Assembly (NCBI GenBank): GCA_030549775.1 | Contig: CM060181.1 | Location: forward strand, 47,002,218-47,066,217 | DNA: 64,000 bases | Source: Tamarix chinensis | Taxonomy: Eukaryota; Streptophyta; Magnoliopsida; Caryophyllales; Tamaricaceae | Direction: 5' to 3' | Shown: piece by piece, positions 1 through 11,999 of the stretch | How the letters are laid out: each line of letters starts with the position of its first letter | Position numbering within the stretch: the first letter of the stretch is position 1 | Program-made: the position numbers and the translations under genes | Notes under the pieces: generated by a model | What the model was told of the DNA's origin: nothing | The model's database searches: none | What the model saw: only the letters and a program-made list of their open reading frames with translations

Positions 1-1130
1 CCCACTACTCTGCCCTCGAATATTACCTCCTTCATCCGCTTGAGCTTGACATCTCCTAGCTGACTAGCTCAAATATCATCAAAGATGATTGGGGTGATTG
101 AGAGAGTGCTCACCCTTGACTCAAGAACCCTAAATCTAATGATCTATATGCTCAACTCCTAAAGATCTAGCCAGATCCAATATGACACTACCAGCGAACC
201 CAAGTTGTGAGAATTTTTTCTACTGAGAACATCTGCTACGACTTTGGCCTTACCTTCATGGTAGGTCAACTCCAAATCATAGTCCTTAACCAACTCTGGC
301 CATCTCGTCTATCTCATATTTAGTTCTTATTGCGTGAAGATGTACGTAATGCTATTATAGTCCGTATAAAACTTACAATGCACTCCATACAGGCAATGTC
401 TTTAGATATTCAAGGTGAAAACCATGGCATCTAACTTAAGGTCATGCGTAGGATAATACTGATCATGATCCTTCATTTGGTGAGAATCATAAGCCACTGC
501 CCTTCCATGATGTGCACCGTAAACCACTCTTGGATGCATCACTATACACCTTGAACCCCTTCATACCCGATGATAAGGTAAGCATTGGAGTTGAGGCCTA
601 TATCCTATTGAGCTCCTCAAAAGCATCATGCACTTATTGTCCCAAGAAATCATGTCATCTTCTTCAACAAGGTAGTCAAAGGACGAGCGATCCTCAAAAA
701 ATTTTAGATGAACAGTCTGTAGTAGCCTGCTAATCCTAGAAAACTATGAACTTCCCTAACGTTCGTCAATGCAATCCACTTTGACACTTCTCAGATCTTT
801 CAAGGATCCATCGACACACCTTTACTCAAGATGACATGACCAAGGAAAGTTACCTCAACCAATCAAAACTCATATTTCTATCGCTTGGCATACAAATGAT
901 GGGCCCTCAACAACTCCATAGCTACCCTAAGGTGTTGCTCGTGTTCCTCACAAGTCCAAGAGTAGATCAAGATATCATCAATGAATACCACAACTTAGGA
1001 ATGATTATACCATATGCTCAGATGATAGAATACAAATTAGATCATACTCACACATACACCAAACATATGGAATCACAGTACACCAATAAACCCCATTTAT
1101 GTTAAAGATAAGAATGCATTACTTTGAAGA
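1..1130 (-). pseudogene. Ty3/gypsy chromovirus pol fragment (RT to RNase H linker)
   Basis: Reading the minus strand from about 1130 downwards gives the C-terminal part of a Ty3/gypsy reverse transcriptase, with the catalytic motif FIDDILIYS at roughly 990-964. It continues into RNase H, with YSDASK near 555-537, and then a linker resembling the stretch before integrase. Stops and frame changes break it throughout, so it is a relic. Similar sequence recurs in the element at 19.9-23.3 kb, which places it with Tekay-like chromoviruses. The upstream half of RT, protease and gag are missing: homology ends near 1130 and LTR-like sequence follows. The left side runs off the window. Confidence 0.8.
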
Positions 1131-2330
1131 AATTATTCCAACACAAAAGATCCTACTTGATGGATATCTAACAAAATCTCAATTCCTAATAGAATCAAAG
1201 CTAAAACCATTAAAAATAATCCTTCAAAATTTCATTAAAAGCAAAGAAAATTAAGAATGAGAGGAAGAACACAAAACACCACCTTTTTCTCAAAATTACG
1301 GTGTCAAGGAAAGAGCTAAATTGTAACATTGAAGATAAAAATACACTTAGAAAAAATGGGGTGCTACAATCATACCTAACACATGATAGACGTCTGCCAC
1401 CTATCCCATATCAGATACAAGGCTAAAACCAACCAACTAATTTAAAATAAAGTGTGCAAACATGTATTACATAAACATTTAAAAAGATTTCTTACATCAA
1501 GGACATCAATGATCCCCAACCAAATCAATACAAGAAGAAAAATGAATTAAGAAGATAAGGCTATATTAAAATGATATTAGGGCATGACCCCTAAACCATG
1601 GTCCATCACGGACTACACAAAAACCTTCGAATGTCCACGCTCTCATGCCCCAAACCCAAGATGAGGTGGGACCACTACTGACCATCCCCAAAAATCTATA
1701 CATTACCCTACGCTCATGGGAATGAGCAGGGGATCAAGTAAACGGAAACATAAGTAGGCTACATAATGATTAAACTAAGTTGCTACCTAAATGGAAACAC
1801 AATTATGCAATGCAAAATCTATCATAACATGGATATCATATTTAACATATGCTATGCAAATGACATATATGTAAAGGCACTAATGCATTAGAATGTACCA
1901 TAATGCATAACTCATGCAACACATAATATATCATACTTATCTTCATATTATAATCACATAGGTATCACACATCTACTAAAATGATTAATTCAGACAACCC
2001 CTAACGTTTATCTTTCAATTACTCTATCGATTAGATTATACCATTTCTATATCCATAGATTGATATAGGTCAACACCAAGTTAATATTTCCAATTATTAA
2101 CCACTTTGCCATTTAAATCATTACCCAAGGCTACAACTAGATTTTATCCTTTTTGGTCATTCAAACCATTTTCACCATCATTATCCACTTACTTGTCTTT
2201 CCACTTATTTATTAATTAGAATTTATCATCCATTTACTTATCGTTTAGATTTTATTATCAAACAATGAAGTATGCACCAACCCATGGCCTAAAATACCAT
2301 GGAAGCCTATCTAAAACAAAGGACATAAAG
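1131..2330 (-). repeat. LTR-derived relic next to the pol fragment
   Basis: No gene is visible. About 1300-1375 ends in AAAAAATGGGGTGCTACA. The following stretch, with the phrase GATACAAGGCTAA near 1420, closely matches 23490-23580, where an LTR end abuts a minus-strand pol. I read this as the 3' portion of a minus-oriented LTR fused to the truncated RT. The rest, to 2330, is AT-rich and not assigned. Confidence 0.5.
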
Positions 2331-2913
2331 TGTAATACCTCATCCTAAAATCCTTCAAAATATGCTTAAAATTATGTTCATATAAAACAAATTAGTTTTG
2401 GTTTTGGAATAGGCTTGAAATTCTAATAAAAATGTAAATTTCAATCATACCGATTAAATGGTTTACCTAACTGATAAAATAGTACAGTAAGGTAATTACA
2501 TTCTAGTTCTCAACAAACCAGCCGACTGGTTTGCCCAAATCAATCAACTGGTTGTCTTGCAATTTCATATCCATTTCTAATTTTGATTCAAATTTCTCTC
2601 TAGTATTTATGAAAAATGTTAATTTGAGTTTAACTATGCTAATAAGCATGTTTTAGTACTTTGGGAGTATTTTTTCATTATTTACATCGTTACATAATTT
2701 TAATTTGACAAATTTCTCCCAAAAAAGCATCTTTGAGGCAAACTTCACCTTTTCTTTTCTCCCTCACCTATCTCTCTCACTTCTAGTAGTTGGGGTTATG
2801 AGATTGGATTTTTGCACCATCTCCTAACTAGCCAACCCACTACCATGCTCATTCCTTACTACATTCAACCCCCACCACCCCATCAAGTTAGCTCTCACTT
2901 CTTGGTTGCCTAT

Positions 2914-3665
2914 TGTAACACCCCGAGTCGATTCAACCACGCGAGGACTACCTTGAAGTACTTTCGGATTGATCGGATGGACCCACAAATCAACACAAAT
3001 ATTTTTAATACGCTTTGTCCTTACTCATGCACTTCTTGAGAAAGTTTTAGAAAATTTCCGAAACTTCCCAAGATGGTTACCCATCCAAAAATTGCTCCAC
3101 AACCAGCACACTTAACTGTGAAGTTCTTAGGATGGAATCACCAAAAGGATGGTATACCATGTTAATATAAATAGCCAGATCAATCATTATAACACTCCAC
3201 ATAATTTAGGGTATTAAATTCACCCCCACTCAAAGAACACAACATCCTCATTGCACCTCAACCAATAACTATCTCAATACCGTTTATCACATGTCCTGCT
3301 AGGTGGCTAATTGTTTCATCCAAGTTCAACTCAAGGTCACAGTTTTGCTCTGATACCATTTGTAACTCCCCGATTCAATACGACCATGTAGGGGCTACCT
3401 TGAAGTGCTTTTAGATTGATTATATGGTGCCACAAATCAACACAAGTCCTTTTAGCGTACTTTCTCCTTACTCACACACTTTTCGAGAACTTTTTAGAAA
3501 ATTTCCAAAACTATCCAAGAGGGTCGCCCATCCTAAAATTGCATCACAGCTAGCAATCTTAACTATGAATTTCTTAGGATAGTATCACCAAAATGATAGT
3601 ATACCATGTTGATATAAGTAGCTATATCAATCCTTATATCACTCTGCATAAATTGAGGTATTACA
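2914..3665 (-). mobile_element. Cassandra-type TRIM, copy A (5S rRNA-like LTRs)
   Basis: This miniature LTR retrotransposon has two 305-bp direct repeats, 2914-3218 and 3361-3665, around a 142-bp core without coding sequence. On the minus strand the core starts with TGGTATCAGAGC (3358-3347), a primer site for initiator tRNA-Met two bases inside the LTR. It ends in a purine tract, GAGTGGGGGTGAA (about 3233-3221). Each LTR holds a degenerate 5S rRNA: in 2914-3218 the minus strand reads AGTTAAGTGTGCTGG and then GGATGGGTAACC followed by TTGGGAAGT. These correspond to the internal pol III promoter boxes of plant 5S genes. LTRs built on 5S sequence define the known Cassandra family. The flanking pentamers CCTAT and CTCGT do not match. 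It lies inside the family-2 solo LTR. Confidence 0.82.
3347..3358 (-). promoter_or_regulatory. Primer binding site of TRIM copy A
   Basis: The minus strand reads TGGTATCAGAGC, the standard plant initiator tRNA-Met primer site, separated by two bases from the LTR edge at 3361. It fixes the element as minus-oriented. Confidence 0.85.
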
Positions 3666-4116
3666 CTCGTACTCTACCTCACTAGTCTCATCCCCCTTTC
3701 TCCTATGAATGTCGACCCACACTTACCTCTATACCTTTCTTTCTTATCCATTTTCATTTTTCACTTGTTTTTATTTCTCTCTTCTCCCTTCTCTATGTGG
3801 AAAATTTCCTAAGTGTTGAACATCCCTTCATTTTCCCTCTTTTCCTCTCTACTGAGAAAGACAAAGACTTTCACTGATTTTCACCCTTCCTTGTGTGAGC
3901 ACTATGTTTCTTTCTCTTCTTCTAATCTTGGTTTTATTTCCCTCTTACTTCCCTTAAGCAAATAAGAATTATGGTTGATAAAGAGTGAAGAAAGGATGAA
4001 GTTTTAAAAGATGAGTTTTAATGGGATTAACTTTGATTCTCTTAGGAATGAAGGTTTGTCTAGATATCCATCAAGTAGGAGATTTTATGCTAGAAGAATT
4101 ACTTCAAGGTAAGGCA

Positions 4117-5937
4117 TGGCGTGGTCGTAGCCGGCACGCAATTTAAACCTTCTTGTTGTCAATTGTAGCACTGGTAAATAAGGGTATCATTCTAGGCCGG
4201 GGATTGAGATGGCTCACCTCAATCTAACTAGCTTGAAAATAAAAATCCTAAATAACACAAAATAAATAAATAAGAATAATACTAATGGGGGTTATAAAAA
4301 TAATAAAATAATAAAAGGAATAAAATAAAACAAACTAATAATAAAAAAATAATGGAAAACCCGCAAATATAAGAAATATGTTAGGGAAATAAAAATCCAC
4401 CACTAGATTAGGTCGTAATATAATATTTATTTCTAAGTCAATATTTAATCATGAGAATGAGATCGACCAAGTTGTACACCAAAAGCAGGTCCATACACCT
4501 TATATTACTTCCCTTAATTAATTAATACGACAAAGCGTCAATATTAACCCTATTAAATACTAGCAGTATAGCAGCAACAAGCGGCTCATATATTTAACTA
4601 GATTTAATGTATTAAGTGTAAGTGGAAGGCTGTCAATCTAAGTACACATACTAGTACAAAAAGCATGTCTAACTGTATTTCCTTTCCTTGACCCACATGT
4701 ATCGAAACGTTTTACCACTTCGGTTAGAATCACAAAACTATTAGGTGAATTGTTATCTAACCTAGCTGCAATTTATACATATAGATTCTAGTATATTTAG
4801 ATGGCCACCTCGCAGACAAATAATCCTACATACTGTCACTTATGAGGAAACTAGAACAAGGCATGCACCAAATAAACTATACTTCACATAATTATATATA
4901 TAAACGATAGCAATTAAAATAGAGTCAAGAAACAATCTCACAAAACAAAGAAAATAAAATTATAATTCAAACCCTAATACCGAGTTTCAAATTATTCCCT
5001 AACAATAAATATTCAGCTAGCCATAATTATAGAATTAATTACATAGAAATATATATCTAAAATATAAATTAAAATAAGAGAAAGAAATAACCGAAATTAA
5101 TTTTGGATAAAAGTTCAAGAATTTATTCAGATAAAAATTAATTTTATCTAAAATAAATTCTACCGGTATCAAATTTCCTCTTATTTTCTCTTCTCTCGGT
5201 GCCTTGATTTCGGTGTAATAATTCTTTTCCTTTTTTCTTTATTCTCGCTGATGGATTACTCTGCCTAGTTCTTTGTTTCCGTGCGTCAGACCCTATCGCG
5301 CTGCCTCGCCCTAGCCTGTGAAGGCTGTCCCATCTCTCCTATGTCGTCCTCTGTCTCATCGTACGTGCGGTTGTTCCTCGCGTCACCTCGTACGTAGCCT
5401 AACGGCTGAGGCCGCCTCCTCTGCCTTCTACACTCTGTGTTCCTTTTATAATTTCATGCGCCGAGCCTTGCCCTTTCCACGTAAGCCCTCACTTTTATTC
5501 TTTTTTCTTCTTCTTTTCCTTTGTCGCACACTGCGACTCTCTATGCTTTGTGCCACGTCAGCCTTGCGGCTGATTGTTGCTCTCTTTTTTTTGTTCCTTC
5601 CCGTGGTCGTCCCATTTGGTTTCCTTTTTGTTTCATTTTTCCCTGGCCTTTAGGCCTTCGGCCTTTGGCCGTTGGTCCAAACGCCAAAATCTTTTTATTT
5701 TTTTATTTTTATCTTTTATTTAAAAATAAAATCTACAAAATAAAATTAAATAAATATTAATAAATAATATTTTATTCTATATTTACTTAAGTTATATCAT
5801 TTTAGCTCAAATAATAATATTTATGCAATTTTTGCCACTTAAGCATAAAACAATAATTATTCCCCTATATTAGTTAAATAAACTATTAAAAACTAAGATT
5901 ATAAAGGTATAAAATGTGTCAAAATATGAACTCATCA
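4117..5937. mobile_element. Solo LTR (1.82 kb) with perfect 5-bp target duplication
   Basis: The unit starts TGGCGTGGTCG and ends ACTCATCA, so it has TG...CA ends. Identical pentamers AGGCA lie on both sides (4112-4116 and 5938-5942). No second LTR or coding region is present, so it is a solo LTR. Read on the minus strand it begins TGATGAGTTCATATTTTG, a start I associate with plant gypsy LTRs, so minus is the likelier orientation. Its centre (about 5250-5690) is unusually GC-rich and pyrimidine-rich for this window, with GGCC-containing short repeats near 5645-5675. The open frames there look like composition artefacts. It is nested in the family-2 LTR. Confidence 0.75.
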
Positions 5938-6269
5938 AGGCATTCTTATCTTTATCATAAATGGAGTTCTATGGTATGTTGGGATTTTATGTGTTTGGTG
6001 TAAATGTGAGCATGATTTATTATATACTTTATAATGTGAGCTTATGGCATGATTATTCCGAAAATAGTATGACTAGATTTCTCTAATTTTATCCATGAGT
6101 TGTCCATTTGAGCATGATTCATTTGAGTATGTGCATTACCTTGTATCCATGTGATTCATTATGTGCCAAATGTATTTTTATGTGCGTTTTGACATAGAAT
6201 CATGCTAGGATTAATATGGTAAAGTTTGGTAAATTTTAGTGTGCATATCGCAAGTTTAGATAGTGTTTT

Positions 6270-6670
6270 ACCCAGACCAGTCGATCGATTCCTTAAACCA
6301 ATCGATTAGTTATGCGAGCAATCAAATGGTTTGGAGGTTTAGATTAGTTGGTTGCAAGATCAGTTGATTGGTTTGATAAACTAGTCTACTAATTTCGATG
6401 AATAGTCAATTAGTTTATCAAACCCATTGACTGATAACCTTGCAAACCAAAATGGTTTGGTTATTGCTTAGACACATCAACTAGTTGGACCAAATTGTTC
6501 GTCTGGTTTCTATAACCAGTCGATTTCTTGGTCAAACCCATTAATTGGTTTCTCTATAGGCCAAAATGGATTGGTCTCTACTTAAACCCATCGACTAGTT
6601 AGACCAAACCAGTGGACTAGTTCCCATAAATAGTCAATTGATGAGGCCAACCTATCGACTAATTTTCTAG
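6270..6670. repeat. Array of ACCAGTCGAYTGGTT-like palindromic repeats
   Basis: Many imperfect copies of a short near-palindrome, core CCAGTCGAYTGG with degenerate versions, occur about every 30 bp. A higher-order unit of about 114 bp, starting near 6419 and again near 6533, is visible. Similar blocks lie at about 2515-2560, 18050-18280, 19440-19610, 48690-48830, 56215-56465 and 60075-60120. All are inside LTRs or LTR remnants that I assign to family 2, so the array is a property of that LTR. Confidence 0.7.
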
Positions 6671-6769
6671 TGTGGTTTTGGTTCAAGTATGGTATGACCA
6701 GACTAATTAACTAGTCTGATTTGAAGCTAAATGGTTTGTTATAATTTGTTATATTTCTCTTGGGGCTTT

Positions 6770-7194
6770 TGATGGTTGATAATCCTCAAGCACATTGCTT
6801 TGTTATAGTATGTCAAGGTTGTATCCACAGGAACTTTGTAATTAATTACCAATTTTTATTATTTTAGCTATCTAGATTCTTGTAAATTGAGAAAATGAAT
6901 GTAAATAATAAAATAACTGATAAATCGTAGATTTTGAAACTATAGATGTAAGCCTAGGATTGAATATCGGTCTCATTTTTAGTATTCAAAAATGAATTAA
7001 TAATATGTTATAGTATAGTTTAAGAATTGGTCAATTGTAATTCACTAGCCTCTTTCAAGATCTAAGAACATACCTAATCTAACTCCACTGATTAAACAGT
7101 CGATAAGAATAAATTATCTACTCCTACGAACAATTGAACTCCTATTCGTATATTAATTTTATAACATTGAGTTTAACCTTTCAGATATAGCCAA

Positions 7195-7241
<47 letters not shown>

Positions 7242-7538
7242 TCACTAGCCTCTTTTAAGGCTGGTCATGCAACACCCATTTCTTCATCCTCTTGCTTCCT
7301 TTGCTCCTCTTTTCAACTCTTTGATCCTCTTCACTTCTCCAAAGACATGTGAGTTTGATTATCTTCATTCAATGCCTTCCCTATTTGATTATTTTCTTGG
7401 TTCCATGTATCATTTCCTTGGATGATTGTGTTTATGCAAAATTTCCTAAAAAACATTATCACACAAACAAGATGCCATAAAATACTACATAAATGAAGAA
7501 AAAGTAGGATAAAAATATAGGAAAAACTTAGTTTATCA
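6770..7538 (-). repeat. 3' LTR of the Athila-like element
   Basis: It is a direct repeat of 15588-16365. Shared tracts include the start TGATGGTTGATAA, TATCCACAGG and the phrase ATTCACTAGCC. This copy has gained a (TA)n run at about 7199-7236, where the partner has only a short one (about 16067-16080). Confidence 0.75.
7199..7236. repeat. (TA)n microsatellite
   Basis: A pure TA run of about 38 bp inside the 3' LTR of the Athila-like element. Confidence 0.95.
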
Positions 7539-9526
7539 ACTCCCCTATGCGTACTCTTTTCTTGTCCTCAAGAAAAACTCTAAACAACAAAAAGGAAAAG
7601 AAAGATGGAAGGGGATTGGATCAAAGCTTTAGATGATAAAACGTAATACACGAACAAGATAAATAATGCTAGATCAACCTATATTCTGAGCGTTAATAGT
7701 AAGAAAATGAACATAATGTTGTGAATACTCCTCAAGCCTTATTCCTAAATCAGTATTAGTATGACACTCTAAAAAGTTTTAGGATCGTGTAGATGCTCAT
7801 CCTTATGAGACAAGGATTAATAGAGAAGTAGACTTCCTCATTTTAGGTAAGTATAAGTGCTCTATGCTCATGTGTATTAGTTTCTCTCAAAATTCTTACT
7901 AATTGTGATTGACCATAGGCTTGCACATAATCTCATTCTTTGTCACTCAAAGATGCTATGCAACCAAAAAATCATAAGGTCTTATTAAAGGTGTAGTGCA
8001 GTTAGGGTAAAAGGTAGGATAAGTCTAGGATTGTAGCTAAAGGCCCAAAAACAAATGGAGTGATAGCAAGAAAAATATTTCTCAGAATATGAGATCAATA
8101 ATATGTCATCATACCCCAAAGTAAACCAACCAAGACCTTTGCCATCAATTTATCCCTTCCTACTTGAATCATAAGATTAAATTACCCACATCTCAATGTT
8201 AAAACTTTTATTCTTTTCTTCTTCTTAATCCCCCCTCTCTCTTTCTCTTATTCATTTTTCTTCTTTCTAATTTTTTTTTTGAAAATGAAAAATGAAAGAG
8301 AGAGGAAGATAATAAAAAGAATAAGCTACATTTCTAGTCATTTTCTCAACATAAAAATCTACCAACACTTCTTTGTTACACTCCCATGCTTATCCCTGGT
8401 TTTCCTACATTCAAATGCATTAAAGAGTTACCGCTCCTCAGTTTTTGGACAAGGGTTAGATAATAACTTGAAAATATGGCCACCAATGTATGTTTTTGAT
8501 TGAAGAATTAGGCTTTAGGCTCAAAGAGGTTAAGCAAAGGGAGTAAATGCTATTTGGTAGGTCTTTTGGGTAATATAGCTAAGAAAATAAAATATATGTC
8601 TTAATCATCTTAATGTCTGCATAAAGCATATATAAACTTAAAGAGAATTCATGAAAGTTCTAGTTTCACACATTAGGAGAGAATACACACAATTAAAAAT
8701 CAGTAAGACTATAAAAATGATGGACAATCTATTAGGCTCAAGATCTTTCTAGTTCTTTTGCTTCTAACTCTAATTTTGAGGTATTGGTCTAGATGGGTAA
8801 ATCAACGAAGATGAAACTCTAATGTGATAAAGTAATAAGTGGTTTCAAATTCTATAAATTAGAGAGTTCACACTTAAAACATTTCAAAACCTATTTTCAT
8901 TATACTTGCTCGCAATCTATAGGTTTCACTAGTGTATGATCAAGCTATGTAGAAAGTTCTATCAATTTTTAATCATTAACCTCTCATTTCCCAAATTATT
9001 TTTCTCCTTTTTTTCTTTTTTCTCTCTTTTTTTCCTTAAAAAAGGAACACCAAACAAACAAAATGAAAAAAAGAACAACATAAAAAAAGTCAGAAAAGTA
9101 AAAACACACCAAGCGAATAGGAAAAGAAAGAAATGCAATGAAAATGGCAAGTGACAAGCTAAGAAGAATCCCCCCATACTTAGACAATACATTGTCCTCA
9201 ATGTGTGGGGAAAAGGGGGAAAGGAAAAGAAGTGCACTCACTATAGGGGCGATGAGGATTGGAAACCGTGCTCAAGATCCCATTGATACACTTGTTTTAT
9301 CATGGTGTTCATTTGGCCTAGAGGAGTGATGGAATCCCTGAGTCTTAAAATTTGGGCTTCTAGTGTATTGAGGCATGCATCGATACACTGAAATTGGACA
9401 TCGTAATATTTTCCATAAGAGGATGAAGGACCCAGCTCTATACTAAAGGATAGGGTGGTAGAAGTGGAAGCAATGGTGAAGCAAGTGCTTCACCGGTGAT
9501 GTCGGGCTGCTCTTCCTAGGGGTACG
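7539..9526 (-). other. 3' internal part of the Athila-like element
   Basis: I see no intact gene. The minus strand around 9200-9150 has GGACAATGTATTGTC followed by AAGTATGGGGGGATTC. This is like the sequence that follows the last reading frame in Athila-type elements. The tract 7540-7600 (minus, with CTTGAGGACAAG) leads into the polypurine tract. Short open frames here are low-complexity (poly-F, poly-K) and are not called. Confidence 0.45.
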
Positions 9527-10139
9527 TGTTGACCAAAGTCCAAAATCACAGTTAAATTTTTTTTTAAGGAAAATCATACAAAAAAGGGGTGTTATTACTG
9601 TGATCAGTATAAGTATGGCCCCTGGCCAAACTCACACTAATCACAAGGTAAAAGGCAATAAGGAACCATAATAGAAGATGATTAAAACATGAAGGAGTAA
9701 CATTGAACATAGAAAATACCATAATAATCAAGAGTCAAAGTTAATATAATAAAGAAATAAGATACAAGGTAACATCCTATTAAGGGGGAATAAAAACATA
9801 AAGTACAATGGCAACATAATCCAGAGTATACTCTCTCTGGCCCCAACCCCAGGACATCAAAATATCACTCTACTTTGACCAGCTCATCGTAAGTAGTAAA
9901 GTCCTTTAGGGCCTCATCACCTACATGTACAGAATCAGTAGGGGCCACTGCTCATGGGAATGAGTAGCACCCATGATAAGGGTGATCAGTACGCTATGTA
10001 CTGAGTATGGTAACAATATATCTAAGATAGGGCATAGCAACATAAAATACATATATTATAAATGTAGTAGATTAATTTAGAATAGTTACCCCTATTGGAG
10101 TTTAGGCCATTAGTACCATCTTTACACATCTCTCAAATT

Positions 10140-10600
10140 ATATCCACGTGAGTATAAGGACCCTACTATTATGACTTGTGGACTAAGAATAACTACTCCA
10201 TGGTAGAATGTGCCTAGCTACTATTATAACTATTGGATCGGTAAAAATGTACATCTCTAGGCCAGGATGCTCCTAGCCACTATTATGACCAGTGAATTGA
10301 TAAATATCCTACATCTAGTCTAGACCCAGATAGTGCTCCACTGTAAGTGATTAGTGTCTTTTCTATATATTATTACCATCCAAGGGTTTAACTTATTGAG
10401 CTCAGGACCCCCATTATTATAACCAGTGGAAAGAGAATAATTACTCTAAGGTAAAATGCACTTGGCTACTATTATAATCAATGGATCGCTAACATATACA
10501 AATCCAAGAAAAAATGCTTTTAGCCACTATTATAACTGGTGGACTAGTAAACATCCTAGGTTTGGGCCCAATTCAATGATCTTCTACTTTAAGTGATTGG
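10140..10600. repeat. Stem-loop repeats, consensus CCACTATTATAACCAGTGG
   Basis: Seven or eight imperfect copies occur at about 45-65-bp spacing, with a repeat of the whole set after about 240 bp (10167-10350 and 10410-10600). CCACT and AGTGG can pair around a 9-nt loop. The same motif recurs in the related LTRs at 62200-62480 and, inverted, at 53640-53770 and 54940-55060. Confidence 0.7.
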
Positions 10601-11941
10601 TATTTATTCATGTCTTATTTACCAATTAACACCCATTTAGACATGTACACTCCAATAGACACTCTCGACTTATTACCACTCTACCAATCTAGACTTCCTG
10701 AAAACCCTATCCCTTAACCTATAACATTTATATCCTCCAAGGCTCTAAGGACCCCCCAGACATTTTCCACAAACCTCATAACAAACTTAGAAACCTCACA
10801 TACATGAGTCAAGCCTACTCTCCTTTTTCTCCACCTATGCTCACTATCTCCCACTAGGTTTGTCCCTTGAAACCTTAATGTGGCCTATGTATCCCTAGCC
10901 TCTCTTCTCCTTACTTAGCCCACATCTCCCTTAATTCAAGTACCATCACTATACTCACCATAACTCCAACCTCACAGCCCAACTCCTCAATCCCCACATG
11001 TAATAATGACACATTAGTTAGTTACCCCCTTAAACCCTAATATTCCCCCTTCTTCTTCCATACCCTCTTCACTTACACAAATATGCCCTTCATTTGGCTT
11101 GACTCACACCCCCATGTGGTACACCCCTCATCACAACACCGATGTTAAACCAACTTCCTCAACCATTTCCTACAATACTCCTATCCTTAGGGTTGTTCCT
11201 TGGAAACCCTAGTATATGCCCCCATGCACCTTCCTATTAACCCACATACTAAAACTTTCCCAAGTACACTAACCACCCAAAACACTATTTTCTCCCCCAT
11301 GGTTAACCTCCAAACAAGAATTCCCCACATAAATCTTTCCCCCATGCAAAGTACACACCTCTCATGTAAGGCTCACACATCCCATGCAAGTTTTCACCCT
11401 AACACCTCAAATTATTATTTCTCCTTTTGTTTTCCATACCATATTTCATGATACGCTTAGGATATTCTCCACATATTACCTCACTCACTCCACCCTCTTT
11501 ATTTTCTTTAATCTCCCATAGCCATTCAAGTCTCGCCTAAGGCATCTAGGAATATATATATTAATATTTTAAACATACACAAGAACATGTCCATCCATAG
11601 CAAGTTCTAACCACACATACAACACACAATGAAAATCATGCTCACCATACCTTAGCTCCTTGCAAGCTAAAATGCACCACACACATACTTAGTTCACATA
11701 CACATATATTTACACATAACATACCAATACACGCATTACACACAAGACTCATAACACAACCTAAATCATAACTATATCTTTACCTAGTTGGGATCTGAGC
11801 TCGAAGTAAGAATTCGATGCATCCTCATGGGGAAATGTTTGTTTAATACCTATATTGAGAGTATCAACTAGGTTATTTCACTTTATTTCTACCTCTTTTT
11901 CTTTTTCCCTTATTTTCTTAACCAAAATATTAATAAAAATG

Positions 11942-11972
<31 letters not shown>

Positions 11973-11999
11973 GTTATTAAATAAAATACACTAAACAAG

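Noticed and set aside
5318..5760. Open frames in the GC-rich core of the solo LTR
   Set aside because: Low-complexity Phe/Leu-rich translations that overlap in two frames; they lie within an LTR and match no protein I know.
6270..6670. CRISPR-like regularly spaced repeats
   Set aside because: Spacing is irregular, repeats are degenerate and related to their spacers, and the genome is a plant's.
8936..9241. Frames rich in Phe or Lys near 9 kb
   Set aside because: Low-complexity sequence in the non-coding tail of the Athila-like element.
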